Shown in pieces: positions 36,211 to 42,686 of a DNA stretch of 42,686 nucleotides. The stretch is from assembly GCF_000972705.2 (NCBI RefSeq), contig NZ_LATL02000009.1:1-42686 (forward strand), given 5' to 3'. How positions within the stretch are numbered: position 1 is the stretch's first letter; the number at the start of each line of letters is the position of its first letter. The DNA comes from Limnoraphis robusta CS-951. Its GTDB lineage: Bacteria > Cyanobacteriota > Cyanobacteriia > Cyanobacteriales > Microcoleaceae. The notes under the pieces are model-generated. The model was not told the DNA's origin, made no database searches, and saw only the letters and a program-made list of their open reading frames with translations. Made by a program: the position numbers and the translations under genes.

Positions 36211-36684
36211 TTACATCCCCTGAACAGCTAGCATCTTACGGTAAACAATCTTATCGTCGCCAATATCGTAGAAATCACGAATTCGCGCTTCCTCATCGTA
36301 ACCGCACTTGCGGTAGAATGCCCGTGTGCGCTCGAAACTGGGCAGCCCAGAGGTTTCTACCAATAGCACGCGCTCACCCCGCCCCATCAACGTTTGTTCA
36401 ACCTGGCGCAGCAATGCGGAACCCCGTCCTTGTCCCTGATAGTCGGGGCGGATGGCGATCAACAGCAAATTCCACGTCCCGTTGGTCATCCGTTCGGGGG
36501 CGCAGTAGGCCACCCCTACCAGCCCATTTTCATCGTCGGTAATGCAGATGTCATCGCTATTACCGTTGAAGTAGTCGGCGAACATTTTATCGAGTTCCTC
36601 AAGTTCGTTTGGTTCAAAGCTAATTGTGTCTTTGGCTAGGGCGATCAGTTCGGCTGTATCATCGGGAGTAATGGGTCGAATCAT
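36211..36684 (-). CDS. GNAT-family N-acetyltransferase
   Basis: 157 residues from the ATG at 36684 (MIRPITPDD), preferred to a TTG four codons earlier. The acetyl-CoA-binding motif A is RPDYQGQGRGSALLRQVE, and the C-terminal FERTRAFYRKCGYDEEARIRDFY is typical of GNAT motif B. The substrate cannot be predicted. The gene is visibly richer in G+C and uses GC-ending codons more than its neighbours, and it is bordered on both sides by dispersed repeats, which suggests acquisition by transfer. Confidence 0.88.
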   Translation of the reverse strand: MIRPITPDDTAELIALAKDTISFEPNELEELDKMFADYFNGNSDDICITDDENGLVGVAYCAPERMTNGTWNLLLIAIRPDYQGQGRGSALLRQVEQTLMGRGERVLLVETSGLPSFERTRAFYRKCGYDEEARIRDFYDIGDDKIVYRKMLAVQGM

Positions 36685-36700
36685 CGCAATTAACAATTTT

Positions 36701-36722
36701 GTAGGGGCGGGTTTCGCCTAAA
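36701..36722. repeat. Stub of the GGGGCGGGTT repeat
   Basis: GTAGGGGCGGGTTTCGCCTA just upstream of the GNAT gene is the left end of the dispersed repeat; no matching right end is seen nearby. Confidence 0.6.
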
Positions 36723-36870
36723 TACTAAAGTTTAGACTAAAGTTTGAACAATAACTTGATATCAAAGGTATCTTATCAAAAAAAAGGCAGTTGTCAGCTA
36801 ATTGGCGATCATTGGGTTGACTGTATATATTGGATTTAGAACAAATTATCATTTAGGGGTATTTTAATCT

Positions 36871-37446
36871 GTGGCACAGTCCAAACAGAGCGGATTAATT
36901 TTACTGAAACTCGCCCTATTGGGTCTTTCTTTTCCCGTCGCGATCACAAGCTTTTCCCCAACACACGCCAACCCAAAACCGAATAATAGTTGGGAATATG
37001 CTCAAGCCATCGATCAACCTACACCTCAACCTAACACTTCTGCTGAGTCAGAAAAAACAAATCAACTCACCGAAGATAAAACAGAAGTCGAATCAGAAAA
37101 TAATCAGGAGAAGAAGCAACAATGGTGGTTGCTTTCAATTCCCGTGTTGGCTGTTTTGTACTTGGGAACTCTCCGGTTTCGTCCCCTGTGGTTGCTGTCG
37201 CTCCCGGCGGAATTTAGCATACCTCAAACGCCCATAAACCCGCCGATGAAAATACCCGTTGGTCTTTTACGCTTTCTAAAATATCGTCCTCGGGTATTAG
37301 ATGCTTGGGTTGAGAAGCATCTGGAAACGTTTCAGAAGAATTTTTTAAAAGAAGAAACGGTTGATGATCGAAAGGATTACGTTGCGGTTCCGGTGATATT
37401 AAATGATAAAGAAATTGATGAAATAACCCCCGAAAATTTAAGCTAA
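36871..37446 (+). CDS. N-terminal half of a split NACHT-HEAT protein (membrane anchor region)
   Basis: 191 residues from a GTG at 36871. A signal-anchor-like segment (LILLKLALLGLSFPVAITSF) is followed by a polar linker, a second hydrophobic stretch (WWLLSIPVLAVLYLGTLRF), then PPMKIPVGLLRFLKYRPRVLDAWVEKHLE and VDDRKDYVAVPVILNDKEIDEITPENLS. The last block is the segment that normally leads straight into the NACHT P-loop in cyanobacterial NACHT-HEAT proteins. The frame ends at TAA 37444-37446, but translation beyond the stop in the same frame (TFKNDKRIRVLIKGEGG) continues without a break into the next gene. This half is therefore best seen as the front of an interrupted gene of about 865 codons. 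Confidence 0.75.
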   Translation: MAQSKQSGLILLKLALLGLSFPVAITSFSPTHANPKPNNSWEYAQAIDQPTPQPNTSAESEKTNQLTEDKTEVESENNQEKKQQWWLLSIPVLAVLYLGTLRFRPLWLLSLPAEFSIPQTPINPPMKIPVGLLRFLKYRPRVLDAWVEKHLETFQKNFLKEETVDDRKDYVAVPVILNDKEIDEITPENLS

Positions 37447-37473
37447 ACTTTTAAGAACGATAAGCGAATACGA

Positions 37474-39465
37474 GTGCTAATCAAGGGCGAGGGCGGATCG
37501 GGAAAAACAACCATAGCCTGTGAAATTGCTAAATGGGCAATGGAAAAAAATTCCGAACTAGCCGGACATTCTATGTTACCCATTTTAATAGAAAAAGACC
37601 TGGACTCGAATGCTGAAGAAAATACTACGCCTCTCACAAAAACTGTTGTAAACCTTCTTCAAGAATTAACCGACAGCGAACAAAAGTTTACCGATGAACT
37701 ATTGGTTGAACAACTTCTCCGACAGCGCCGAATTTTATTAATTGTAGACCATTACTCGGAGATGAGTCCACAAACTCGCGAACAAATCGATTTTGACGGT
37801 GAAGATTTTCCGGCGAATGCTTTTATTGTCACTTCCAGAACCGATGAAACGTTTAGAGGAATTGACATCAAAATAGAGACTTGCCGCTTTGATGGGGGAA
37901 AATTAGCTTACTTTATTGAGCAGTATTTAAAGAAGCGCGAAAAGTGGAATTTGTTTGAGGAAGATCAGGAGGATTTTTTACAAGAATGCTCCCAACTTAC
38001 CCGCATTGTAGGCGAACGGAAAACCATTACCGTTTTGCTGGCAAAGCTTTATGCCGAGCGGATGATTAATGAAAACGAGCCTACAGAAGTAAACAACAAT
38101 TATTCTGCGTCTAAGCTAGATAATATCCCCGACTTGATACTGGACTATCTTGACAAGCTGAATCTTCAAGGTGAAAGAGCGACGAACAATAAATATCCGA
38201 CAGTCAAAGAGGATGCTAAAGTCATTGCTTGGAAATGTTTAGAAAAAAGCTACAAGCCATCCCAAGCCAACCGCGAGGAGGTAGTAACAGCTTTGGGTAA
38301 CAATGCGGAATCATGCCTTGACTATTTTGAGAAATATCTCCGTCTGATCAAATTCGTAGGATACGGAGAAGATAGAAGAGATAGAGATAAAATCCGTTTT
38401 GCTTTAGACCCCGTAGCCGAGTATCTAGCCGCCCTATACTTGCTACAAAATGACTTCAAAGATGACCCGGAAAAATGGAAGAAGTTCTTAGCGGCAGCCC
38501 AGAAAAAATCGGAGAATAAAGAGGAAATCAAAGGCTTTTTGTTAGCGGTTCGAGATTGCTGTTTGGCTAAAGGTTCTGAATTTAGAGTCCCCAGTTTTGT
38601 AGCAGAGGAAATGGGTAAACTAGCCGGACTGGACTTAGAAGCTTTAGAACAAGAACGAGAGCGCCGACGAATTAAACGCCTTATCCGCAACTTATTTGCT
38701 CCAGAAGCTACGGTAGATGATCGGCTGGACGATCTTAGAAAAATTGGAGCCAGTGGTTCAGTCGCTAAATTTGCCGCTCGCGATCTTGTCACTGTTCTGA
38801 CAGATGAAAATGAAGATGTGCGTGAAGCTGCGGCAAGAGCGTTGGGCAATTTGGGCGATACTTCCCCAGTCGTGATAGCAGGGTTAGTAGCCTGTCTTCA
38901 AGATGAAAATGAACCTGTGTGTAAGGCTGCGGCAAGAGCGTTGGGCAATTTGGGCGATACTTCCCCAGTCGTGATCGAAGGGTTATTAGCCCGTCTTCAA
39001 GATAAATATAAATATGTGCGTAAGGCTGCGGTCGAGGCGTTGGGCAAATTGGGCGATACTTCCCCAGTCGTGATAGCAGGGTTAGTAGCTTGTCTTCAAG
39101 ATGAACATTGGAATGTGCGTAAGGCTGCGGCTAGGATGTTGGGCGAATTGGGCGACAGTTCCCCACCCATAATACAGGGGTTATTAGCCCGTCTTCAAGA
39201 TAAAAATGCACGTGTGCGTGAGGCTGCGGCTAGGGCGTTGGGCAAATTGGGCGATACTTCCCCAGCCGTGATACAGGGGTTAGAAGCCCTTCTTCAACAT
39301 AAAAATAAAGATATGCGTCAGGCTGCGGTGGAGGCGTTGGGCAAATTGGGCGATACTTCTGATCCCGTGATCGAGGCGTTATTAGCCCTTCTTCAAGATG
39401 AATATGAAGGTGTACAAGAGACTGCGAGAGAGGTATTAACTAAATTGGGTCATCCTCCTGATTAA
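37474..39465 (+). CDS. NACHT NTPase with C-terminal HEAT repeats (3' part of the split gene)
   Basis: 663 residues if started at GTG 37474. Walker A (GEGGSGKTT) is at residues 5-13, too close to the start for a complete NTPase fold, which shows the true gene began upstream. A Walker B-like ILLIVDHYSEM (86-96), SRTDE sensor-like motif, and winged-helix/helical arm with ALDPVAEYLAALYLL follow. The C-terminus (about 435-663) has seven 33-residue HEAT-type repeats (VRKAAARALGNLGDTSP). It belongs to the STAND NTPases, whose members in bacteria include antiphage sensors (Avs and NACHT systems); that role here is only possible. Same frame as the upstream half, with only the TAA at 37444 between them. 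Confidence 0.85.
   Translation: MLIKGEGGSGKTTIACEIAKWAMEKNSELAGHSMLPILIEKDLDSNAEENTTPLTKTVVNLLQELTDSEQKFTDELLVEQLLRQRRILLIVDHYSEMSPQTREQIDFDGEDFPANAFIVTSRTDETFRGIDIKIETCRFDGGKLAYFIEQYLKKREKWNLFEEDQEDFLQECSQLTRIVGERKTITVLLAKLYAERMINENEPTEVNNNYSASKLDNIPDLILDYLDKLNLQGERATNNKYPTVKEDAKVIAWKCLEKSYKPSQANREEVVTALGNNAESCLDYFEKYLRLIKFVGYGEDRRDRDKIRFALDPVAEYLAALYLLQNDFKDDPEKWKKFLAAAQKKSENKEEIKGFLLAVRDCCLAKGSEFRVPSFVAEEMGKLAGLDLEALEQERERRRIKRLIRNLFAPEATVDDRLDDLRKIGASGSVAKFAARDLVTVLTDENEDVREAAARALGNLGDTSPVVIAGLVACLQDENEPVCKAAARALGNLGDTSPVVIEGLLARLQDKYKYVRKAAVEALGKLGDTSPVVIAGLVACLQDEHWNVRKAAARMLGELGDSSPPIIQGLLARLQDKNARVREAAARALGKLGDTSPAVIQGLEALLQHKNKDMRQAAVEALGKLGDTSDPVIEALLALLQDEYEGVQETAREVLTKLGHPPD
38785..39462 (+). 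repeat. Seven tandem 99-bp units encoding HEAT repeats
   Basis: Units share GCTGCGGCAAGAGCGTTGGG-like and TTGGGCGATACTTCCCC-like cores, while codons for the predicted exposed turn (EDV, EPV, KYV, WNV, ARV, KDM, EGV) differ from unit to unit. High DNA identity points to recent duplication or gene conversion. Confidence 0.85.
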
Positions 39466-39540
39466 ATCTTGTTGGTTAACGGTTTGGGTAGCCCACCCGA
39501 AAAGCCCCTACCCAGTTTTCGGACTTCACCAAAATCAGAA

Positions 39541-39563
39541 GGGACGCATCACCATGCGCCCCT
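39541..39563. repeat. GGGACGCAT/ATGCGCCCC palindrome
   Basis: An inverted repeat GGGACGCAT-CACC-ATGCGCCCC followed by CTAC, probably another small dispersed palindrome. Confidence 0.55.
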
Positions 39564-39605
39564 ACTACAGTTTTGAACTTGACTGGGAGAATTCAGGTAC
39601 ATCCC

Positions 39606-39638
39606 AAAAACCCGGTTTCTTCGAGAAACCGGGTTTTT
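39606..39638. terminator. AACCCGGTTTCT-family bidirectional terminator
   Basis: AAAAACCCGGTTTCT-TCG-AGAAACCGGGTTTTT, an almost perfect palindrome with A and T runs, stands between the convergent NACHT-HEAT and site-2 protease genes. Same family as 11504-11536. Confidence 0.78.
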
Positions 39639-39668
39639 AATTGAGGGTTAGTTACAATGCTTTGAAAT

Positions 39669-40790
39669 TTAAGCGGGTTTGGCTTCAGCGTTGCGTTGTA
39701 ACACTTGGCGAATTGAGGCTTTTTCAATTAACCCGACTAACATTCCATTTCGCATCACGGCTAATTCATTAATTTGTTCTTTTTCAAATAAAGTAACAAC
39801 ATCGAGTAATGAACGTGTGGCTTCTACCGTTTGGGAAAGTTCAATGGGTTGCATCAGGTCTTTGACTTGAGTGGTCGGCCATTGAGAGGTGGGAATAAAT
39901 CTCATCTGATCGACTTGAAATTGACCTAACAATTGACCTTCGTTATTAACAATAAAGAACCGTCTGGCTTGAGCTTTTCCGATGATATATTCATTGGCTA
40001 ATTCGCGCAAGGATAAATCCTCAGAAATAATCGGAGTATCGTTACTCAGGGCATCTTCTGCGGTGAACTCAGAAAGTTTGCTGCGTAATGTGGCATCTTG
40101 GGCTAAAACCCCTGCATTTTGTAACAGGAACCAACCGATTAAGATTGTCCAAAAGTTGGGGAATTGACCGAAGAATAACGCCGGAAGGAATCCTAATGCG
40201 ATCGCTGTCCATCCCAAGGCTTGACCGACTCGGCTTGCCCAAATTACACCTGTATACTGTTTTCCTGTAATTTTCCAAACGATGGCTTTAAGCACGTTTC
40301 CACCATCAAGCGGTAAGCCAGGAATCAGGTTAAATAATGCCAGGGCGAGGTTAATATAAGCCAGTAGACCCACCATTGCCCCTAACGGCCCTGTTGTTGC
40401 GATACTTGCACCAATTCCACTTAGAAGTAGAAATAACAGAATACTCACCGCAGGGCCAGCGATCGCAATCCAAAAGGCACCACCGGGGGTTTTAGCTTCT
40501 TTGTCTAAACTCGCCAGTCCACCAAATAGAAATAACGTAATTGATTTAACGTTAATTCCTTGTTTGATCGCGACAAAACTATGTCCGAGTTCGTGGGCTA
40601 ATACTGATGCAAATAATAGCAGAGCGGCGACTAAACCGAGTAAAGCTGCACTCACCCCGCCCAAGGTGGGAAATTCGGATGCTAGGTTGGTTCCGTAACT
40701 AAATGTCATTAATCCGAGTACGATAAACCAGGAAGCATTCACATAGAACGGAATCCCGAATAAGTTACCTACACGTATAGAGTTATTCAT
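39669..40790 (-). CDS. Site-2 protease family protein (M50) with CBS domain pair
   Basis: 373 residues. Zinc motif HELGH is at 66-70 in a hydrophobic helix and NLIPGLPLDGG at about 154-164, both embedded in about six membrane segments, as in SpoIVFB-type intramembrane proteases. Two CBS motifs (about 240-365; FFIVNNEGQLLGQFQVDQM and LAVMRNGMLVGLIEKASIR) form a probable nucleotide-sensing regulatory module. It cuts membrane-embedded substrates, possibly an anti-sigma factor; none is nearby. The gene has about 475 bp upstream, with a CRP-type palindrome about 215 bp from the start. Confidence 0.93.
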   Translation of the reverse strand: MNNSIRVGNLFGIPFYVNASWFIVLGLMTFSYGTNLASEFPTLGGVSAALLGLVAALLLFASVLAHELGHSFVAIKQGINVKSITLFLFGGLASLDKEAKTPGGAFWIAIAGPAVSILLFLLLSGIGASIATTGPLGAMVGLLAYINLALALFNLIPGLPLDGGNVLKAIVWKITGKQYTGVIWASRVGQALGWTAIALGFLPALFFGQFPNFWTILIGWFLLQNAGVLAQDATLRSKLSEFTAEDALSNDTPIISEDLSLRELANEYIIGKAQARRFFIVNNEGQLLGQFQVDQMRFIPTSQWPTTQVKDLMQPIELSQTVEATRSLLDVVTLFEKEQINELAVMRNGMLVGLIEKASIRQVLQRNAEAKPA

Positions 40791-41003
40791 TAAGAATGAC
40801 CTCTGAATTCATCTTGTTTAAAAGGTGTATTACCTTAATTTAATCTATGAACCTATCGTAACGAAATGTAAACGGTTCGCGCAATCCGTCATTATTCGTA
40901 TGTACCGTCTATTTTAGTACGGTTTTCGCCGAGTTTTCTCTAAGATATATTCCGATTGAAAGATTTTTATGCTCTGGTAGCGAAAAAGTGGTATAATTAC
41001 TCT

Positions 41004-41019
41004 TGTGATAGAAATCACA
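41004..41019. promoter_or_regulatory. CRP-type binding site (TGTGA-N6-TCACA)
   Basis: TGTGATAGAAATCACA matches the full consensus of cAMP-receptor proteins, including cyanobacterial SYCRP1. It lies seven bases after a TATAAT (40992-40997) on the + strand and about 215 bp upstream of the site-2 protease on the other strand. A TATATC-like -10 on the minus strand near 40945 would place it around -74, suitable for activation. Which transcript it controls is unclear. Confidence 0.5.
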
Positions 41020-41103
41020 GTATATGAAGAAGCAAGTCACTAGGTTTTTCTAGTGCTGTCACCAAAACGTAATTCAATTTGTCACAGATTAAATTAACAA
41101 AAT

Positions 41104-41166
41104 GGAAGATGATTAAGGGTGATGAAAAATTAAATTTTAACGAATGCCCTTAATTAATCTTCTTCC
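41104..41166. repeat. Imperfect inverted repeat, 63 bp
   Basis: GGAAGATGATTAAGGG at 41104-41119 faces CCCTTAATTAATCTTCTTCC ending at 41166, with an AT-rich middle. It could be a hairpin of a small RNA, a terminator or a decayed mobile repeat. Confidence 0.45.
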
Positions 41167-41265
41167 TGGTGCTGTTTACCAAGAGAAGCAGGTTTAGAGC
41201 AAGGTCGTTCACGACGGATTATTTTATGCTAACATAAGTTTATCGTGGCTTGATGTCGATAATCT

Positions 41266-42618
41266 ATGCTTGTGTATGAAATGAAGCTGCAAGGAACGCA
41301 ATACCAGTACAGAAAGTTAGACGAAGCTATCCGTACTGGTCGTTTCGTTCGCAACAGCATCATCAAAGCATGGATAAATGGTCAAGTTAAAAGCCGCAAC
41401 GATGCCTATCGCTACTGCAAACTGCTGTCAGACAACCCCGACTTTCCTTGGGTAAACAAACTCAATTCTATGGCTCGACAAGCACACGCAGAGAGAGCTT
41501 GGGCATCAATTTAAAAACGGATAGAGAAGCGGAAGAACGGATTAACTTAACTGTAAAACCCATAGATCTTGGCATCTCACAGATAGCTTAATCCGTTAAA
41601 TCCTTATCCTATCTGTTTTAAATTGAACGATTTTATCAAAATTGTCGGCAAAAAATACCGGGCCAAAAGCGGTGCGATCTCCCGGCTTTGCAAGCCCCTA
41701 AAGGAAGCGCACCAATAAAAGGCTTTCCCAGCTTTAAAAAGTATCAAGTCAGAGCTTCTGTTGAATACAAGACATCGGGTTGGGTGCTTTCAGAAGATAG
41801 ACGCTATTTAACGTTTTCTGATAAGTTTCAAGCGGGTACATTTAAGCTTTGGGGAAGTCGAGATTTGCACTTCTATCAACTCCAACAAATTAAACGAGTT
41901 AGAGTGATTAGAAGACACGATGGATATTATGCCCAATTTTTGATAGACCACACCAGAAAGGAAAACAAAGAACTCAGTAACAAACAAACAGGTTTGGATG
42001 TCGGTTTAAACCATTTCTACACTGATTCAACAGGTAAACAGGTAGAGAATCCCCGTTTTCTAAGAAAAGATGAGCGACGAATTAAAAAGCTGCAACGTCG
42101 GTTATCAAGAACAAAAAAGGGAAGTCAAAACCGTAAAAAAGCCAGAAATCGGTTAGGAAGGGCGCATCTAAGAGTTTCACGCAGGCGTCAGAATCGGGTC
42201 TGTAAACAGGCTCAACACGTCATCCAGTCTAACGACTTGGTAGCGATTGAAAACCTACGGATACGCAATCTGGTTAAAAACCATCATTTAGCCAAGTCAA
42301 TTAATGATGCTGCTTGGTACAGATTTAGAGAATGGCTAGAATATTTTGGGAGAATTTATGGGGTTCCGGTGATTGCCGTTGAACCTGCATACACATCTCA
42401 AAATTGTTCAAATTGCGGTGAAAAGGTTGTCAAAACTCTCAGTACCCGGACTTCACGAATGTCCTCACTGCGGGTATGTAGCAGACCGAGATGAAAATGC
42501 CGCCAAAAATATTCTGAAATCTGCATTAAAACAGTTAGCAAATACCGTCGGGCAGACGGAAATCAACGCCTCCCGAGAGACTGACCTCTGCTTGGACGGG
42601 GAAACCCAACCCTTGTAA
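41266..42618 (+). pseudogene. Inactivated tnpB (IS200/IS605-family orfB)
   Basis: The N-terminal part (41266-41514: MLVYEMKLQGTQYQYRKLDEAIRTG) ends at a TAA brought in by an insertion at 41512. The rest resumes at 41625 (ERFYQNCRQK...) and runs in another frame through GLDVGLNHFYTDS, VAIENLRIRNLVKNHH and YTSQNCSNCGEKV. An extra T at about 42452 (CGGACTTCACGAA for CGGACTCACGAA) then shifts the frame before CPHCGYVADRDENAAKNIL. Removing 113 bp (element plus one target duplicate) and the extra T restores one continuous TnpB of about 410 residues with all RuvC and zinc-ribbon motifs. Two independent lesions show it is dead. It belongs to a different TnpB lineage from the intact gene at the window start. 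Confidence 0.9.
41512..41620. mobile_element. 109-bp MITE-like insertion in tnpB, flanked by AATT duplication
   Basis: AATT stands on both sides (41508-41511 and 41621-41624). Arms at 41512-41545 (TAAAAACGGATAG ... ACGGATTAA) and 41588-41620 (TTAATCCGTT ... CTATCTGTTTTA) are imperfect inverted repeats of about 33 bases. It is non-coding inside. Deleting it with one AATT restores the tnpB reading frame exactly, so the boundaries are well supported. Confidence 0.85.
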
Positions 42619-42686
42619 GTCAACTCAACGAAAGAGGAAGCCCAAACAGTGATGTTTGGAATCTCCGTTGTTTACGACGGAGAGGA
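42541..42686 (+). ncRNA. Putative guide-RNA scaffold/right end of the second tnpB element (cut by window end)
   Basis: Downstream of the broken tnpB, CCAAAC/GTTTGG (42642-42659) and CTCCGT/ACGGAG (42663-42682) hairpins are followed by AGGA at the window edge. This is the same order and joint (GGAATC, hairpin, GAGGA) as at 1216-1265, where TGTCAA follows. The element end should lie about 6 bases beyond the window. Confidence 0.5.

Larger units (their letters stand above)
40791..41265. other. Intergenic region with palindromes and the left end of the second IS
   Basis: About 475 bp with no gene seen. It contains TATAAT at 40992, a CRP-type site (41004-41019), a small CACTAG/CTAGTG hairpin (about 41038-41055) and a 63-bp inverted repeat (41104-41166). 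The left end of the downstream tnpB element must lie near 41170-41260, but its boundary is not obvious. Confidence 0.45.

Noticed and set aside
36318..36639. Plus-strand open frames opposite the GNAT gene
   Set aside because: Arise from the GC-rich antisense; the minus-strand frame has clear GNAT motifs.
41266..42618. Programmed frameshifting to explain the broken tnpB
   Set aside because: The first break is a 109-bp insertion with target duplication and the second is an extra T without a slippery sequence; mutation explains both.

Overview
This is a stretch of cyanobacterial chromosome. The evidence is a magnesium-chelatase subunit (chlI), several short secreted proteins of the kind seen only in cyanobacteria, frequent HIP1 octamers (GCGATCGC, for example near 3152, 4541, 9759, 10585 and 16028), a P1B-4 metal pump with an SPC/HEGST signature, and many small dispersed palindromes. 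Base composition and repeat families resemble filamentous Oscillatoriales (Planktothrix/Oscillatoria-like), but genus cannot be fixed from sequence alone.

Layout. 1-1.3 kb: an intact TnpB (IS200/IS605 orfB) with its 3' guide-RNA-like end. 1.8-10.2 kb: a TldD/PmbA-family protein, uvrC and a 1598-residue CBS4-PAS7-GAF-GGDEF signalling protein. 10.2-13.8 kb: a repeat cluster, then a nucleoside-salvage group (nucleoside hydrolase, nucleoside 2-deoxyribosyltransferase, ribokinase) and a DUF2267 gene. 13.8-19.1 kb: a P1B-4 metal ATPase carrying an in-frame palindromic insert, a membrane-anchored Ig-like/TolB-like protein and three small exported proteins, with a MITE-like inverted repeat among them. 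19.2-22.5 kb: a DrrAB-type ABC exporter and an orphan OmpR-family regulator.

22.5-33.7 kb is the most unusual part. After a terminator and a non-coding leader of about 540 bp comes a 2074-residue, extremely acidic repeat protein. It alternates blocks of divergent 42-55-residue helical-looking repeats with long Asp/Glu/Ser/Pro-Thr low-complexity tracts, and carries one textbook EF-hand loop. A FecR-domain exported protein and a membrane-anchored pentapeptide-repeat protein follow on the same strand, and a polysaccharide-deacetylase lipoprotein converges on them. I recognise no described system here. A calcium-binding cell-surface or matrix assembly is the most natural reading, but it is inference.

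33.9-36.7 kb: a conserved hypothetical, ruvC and chlI in one orientation, then palindromic repeats and a GNAT acetyltransferase richer in G+C than its surroundings. 36.9-39.5 kb: a NACHT-HEAT STAND NTPase split by one in-frame TAA between its membrane-anchor half and its NTPase half. 39.7-40.8 kb: a site-2 protease with CBS domains. 41.0-42.7 kb: a perfect CRP-type palindrome, then a second, unrelated tnpB that is dead. It is broken by a 109-bp MITE-like insertion flanked by AATT repeats and by a one-base frameshift, yet its 3' RNA-like end is preserved and matches the architecture of the first element.

Mobile-element activity is a theme. Two tnpB elements, two MITE-like inverted repeats, at least two families of dispersed palindromes (one inside a coding sequence) and two inactivated or split genes lie within 43 kb.
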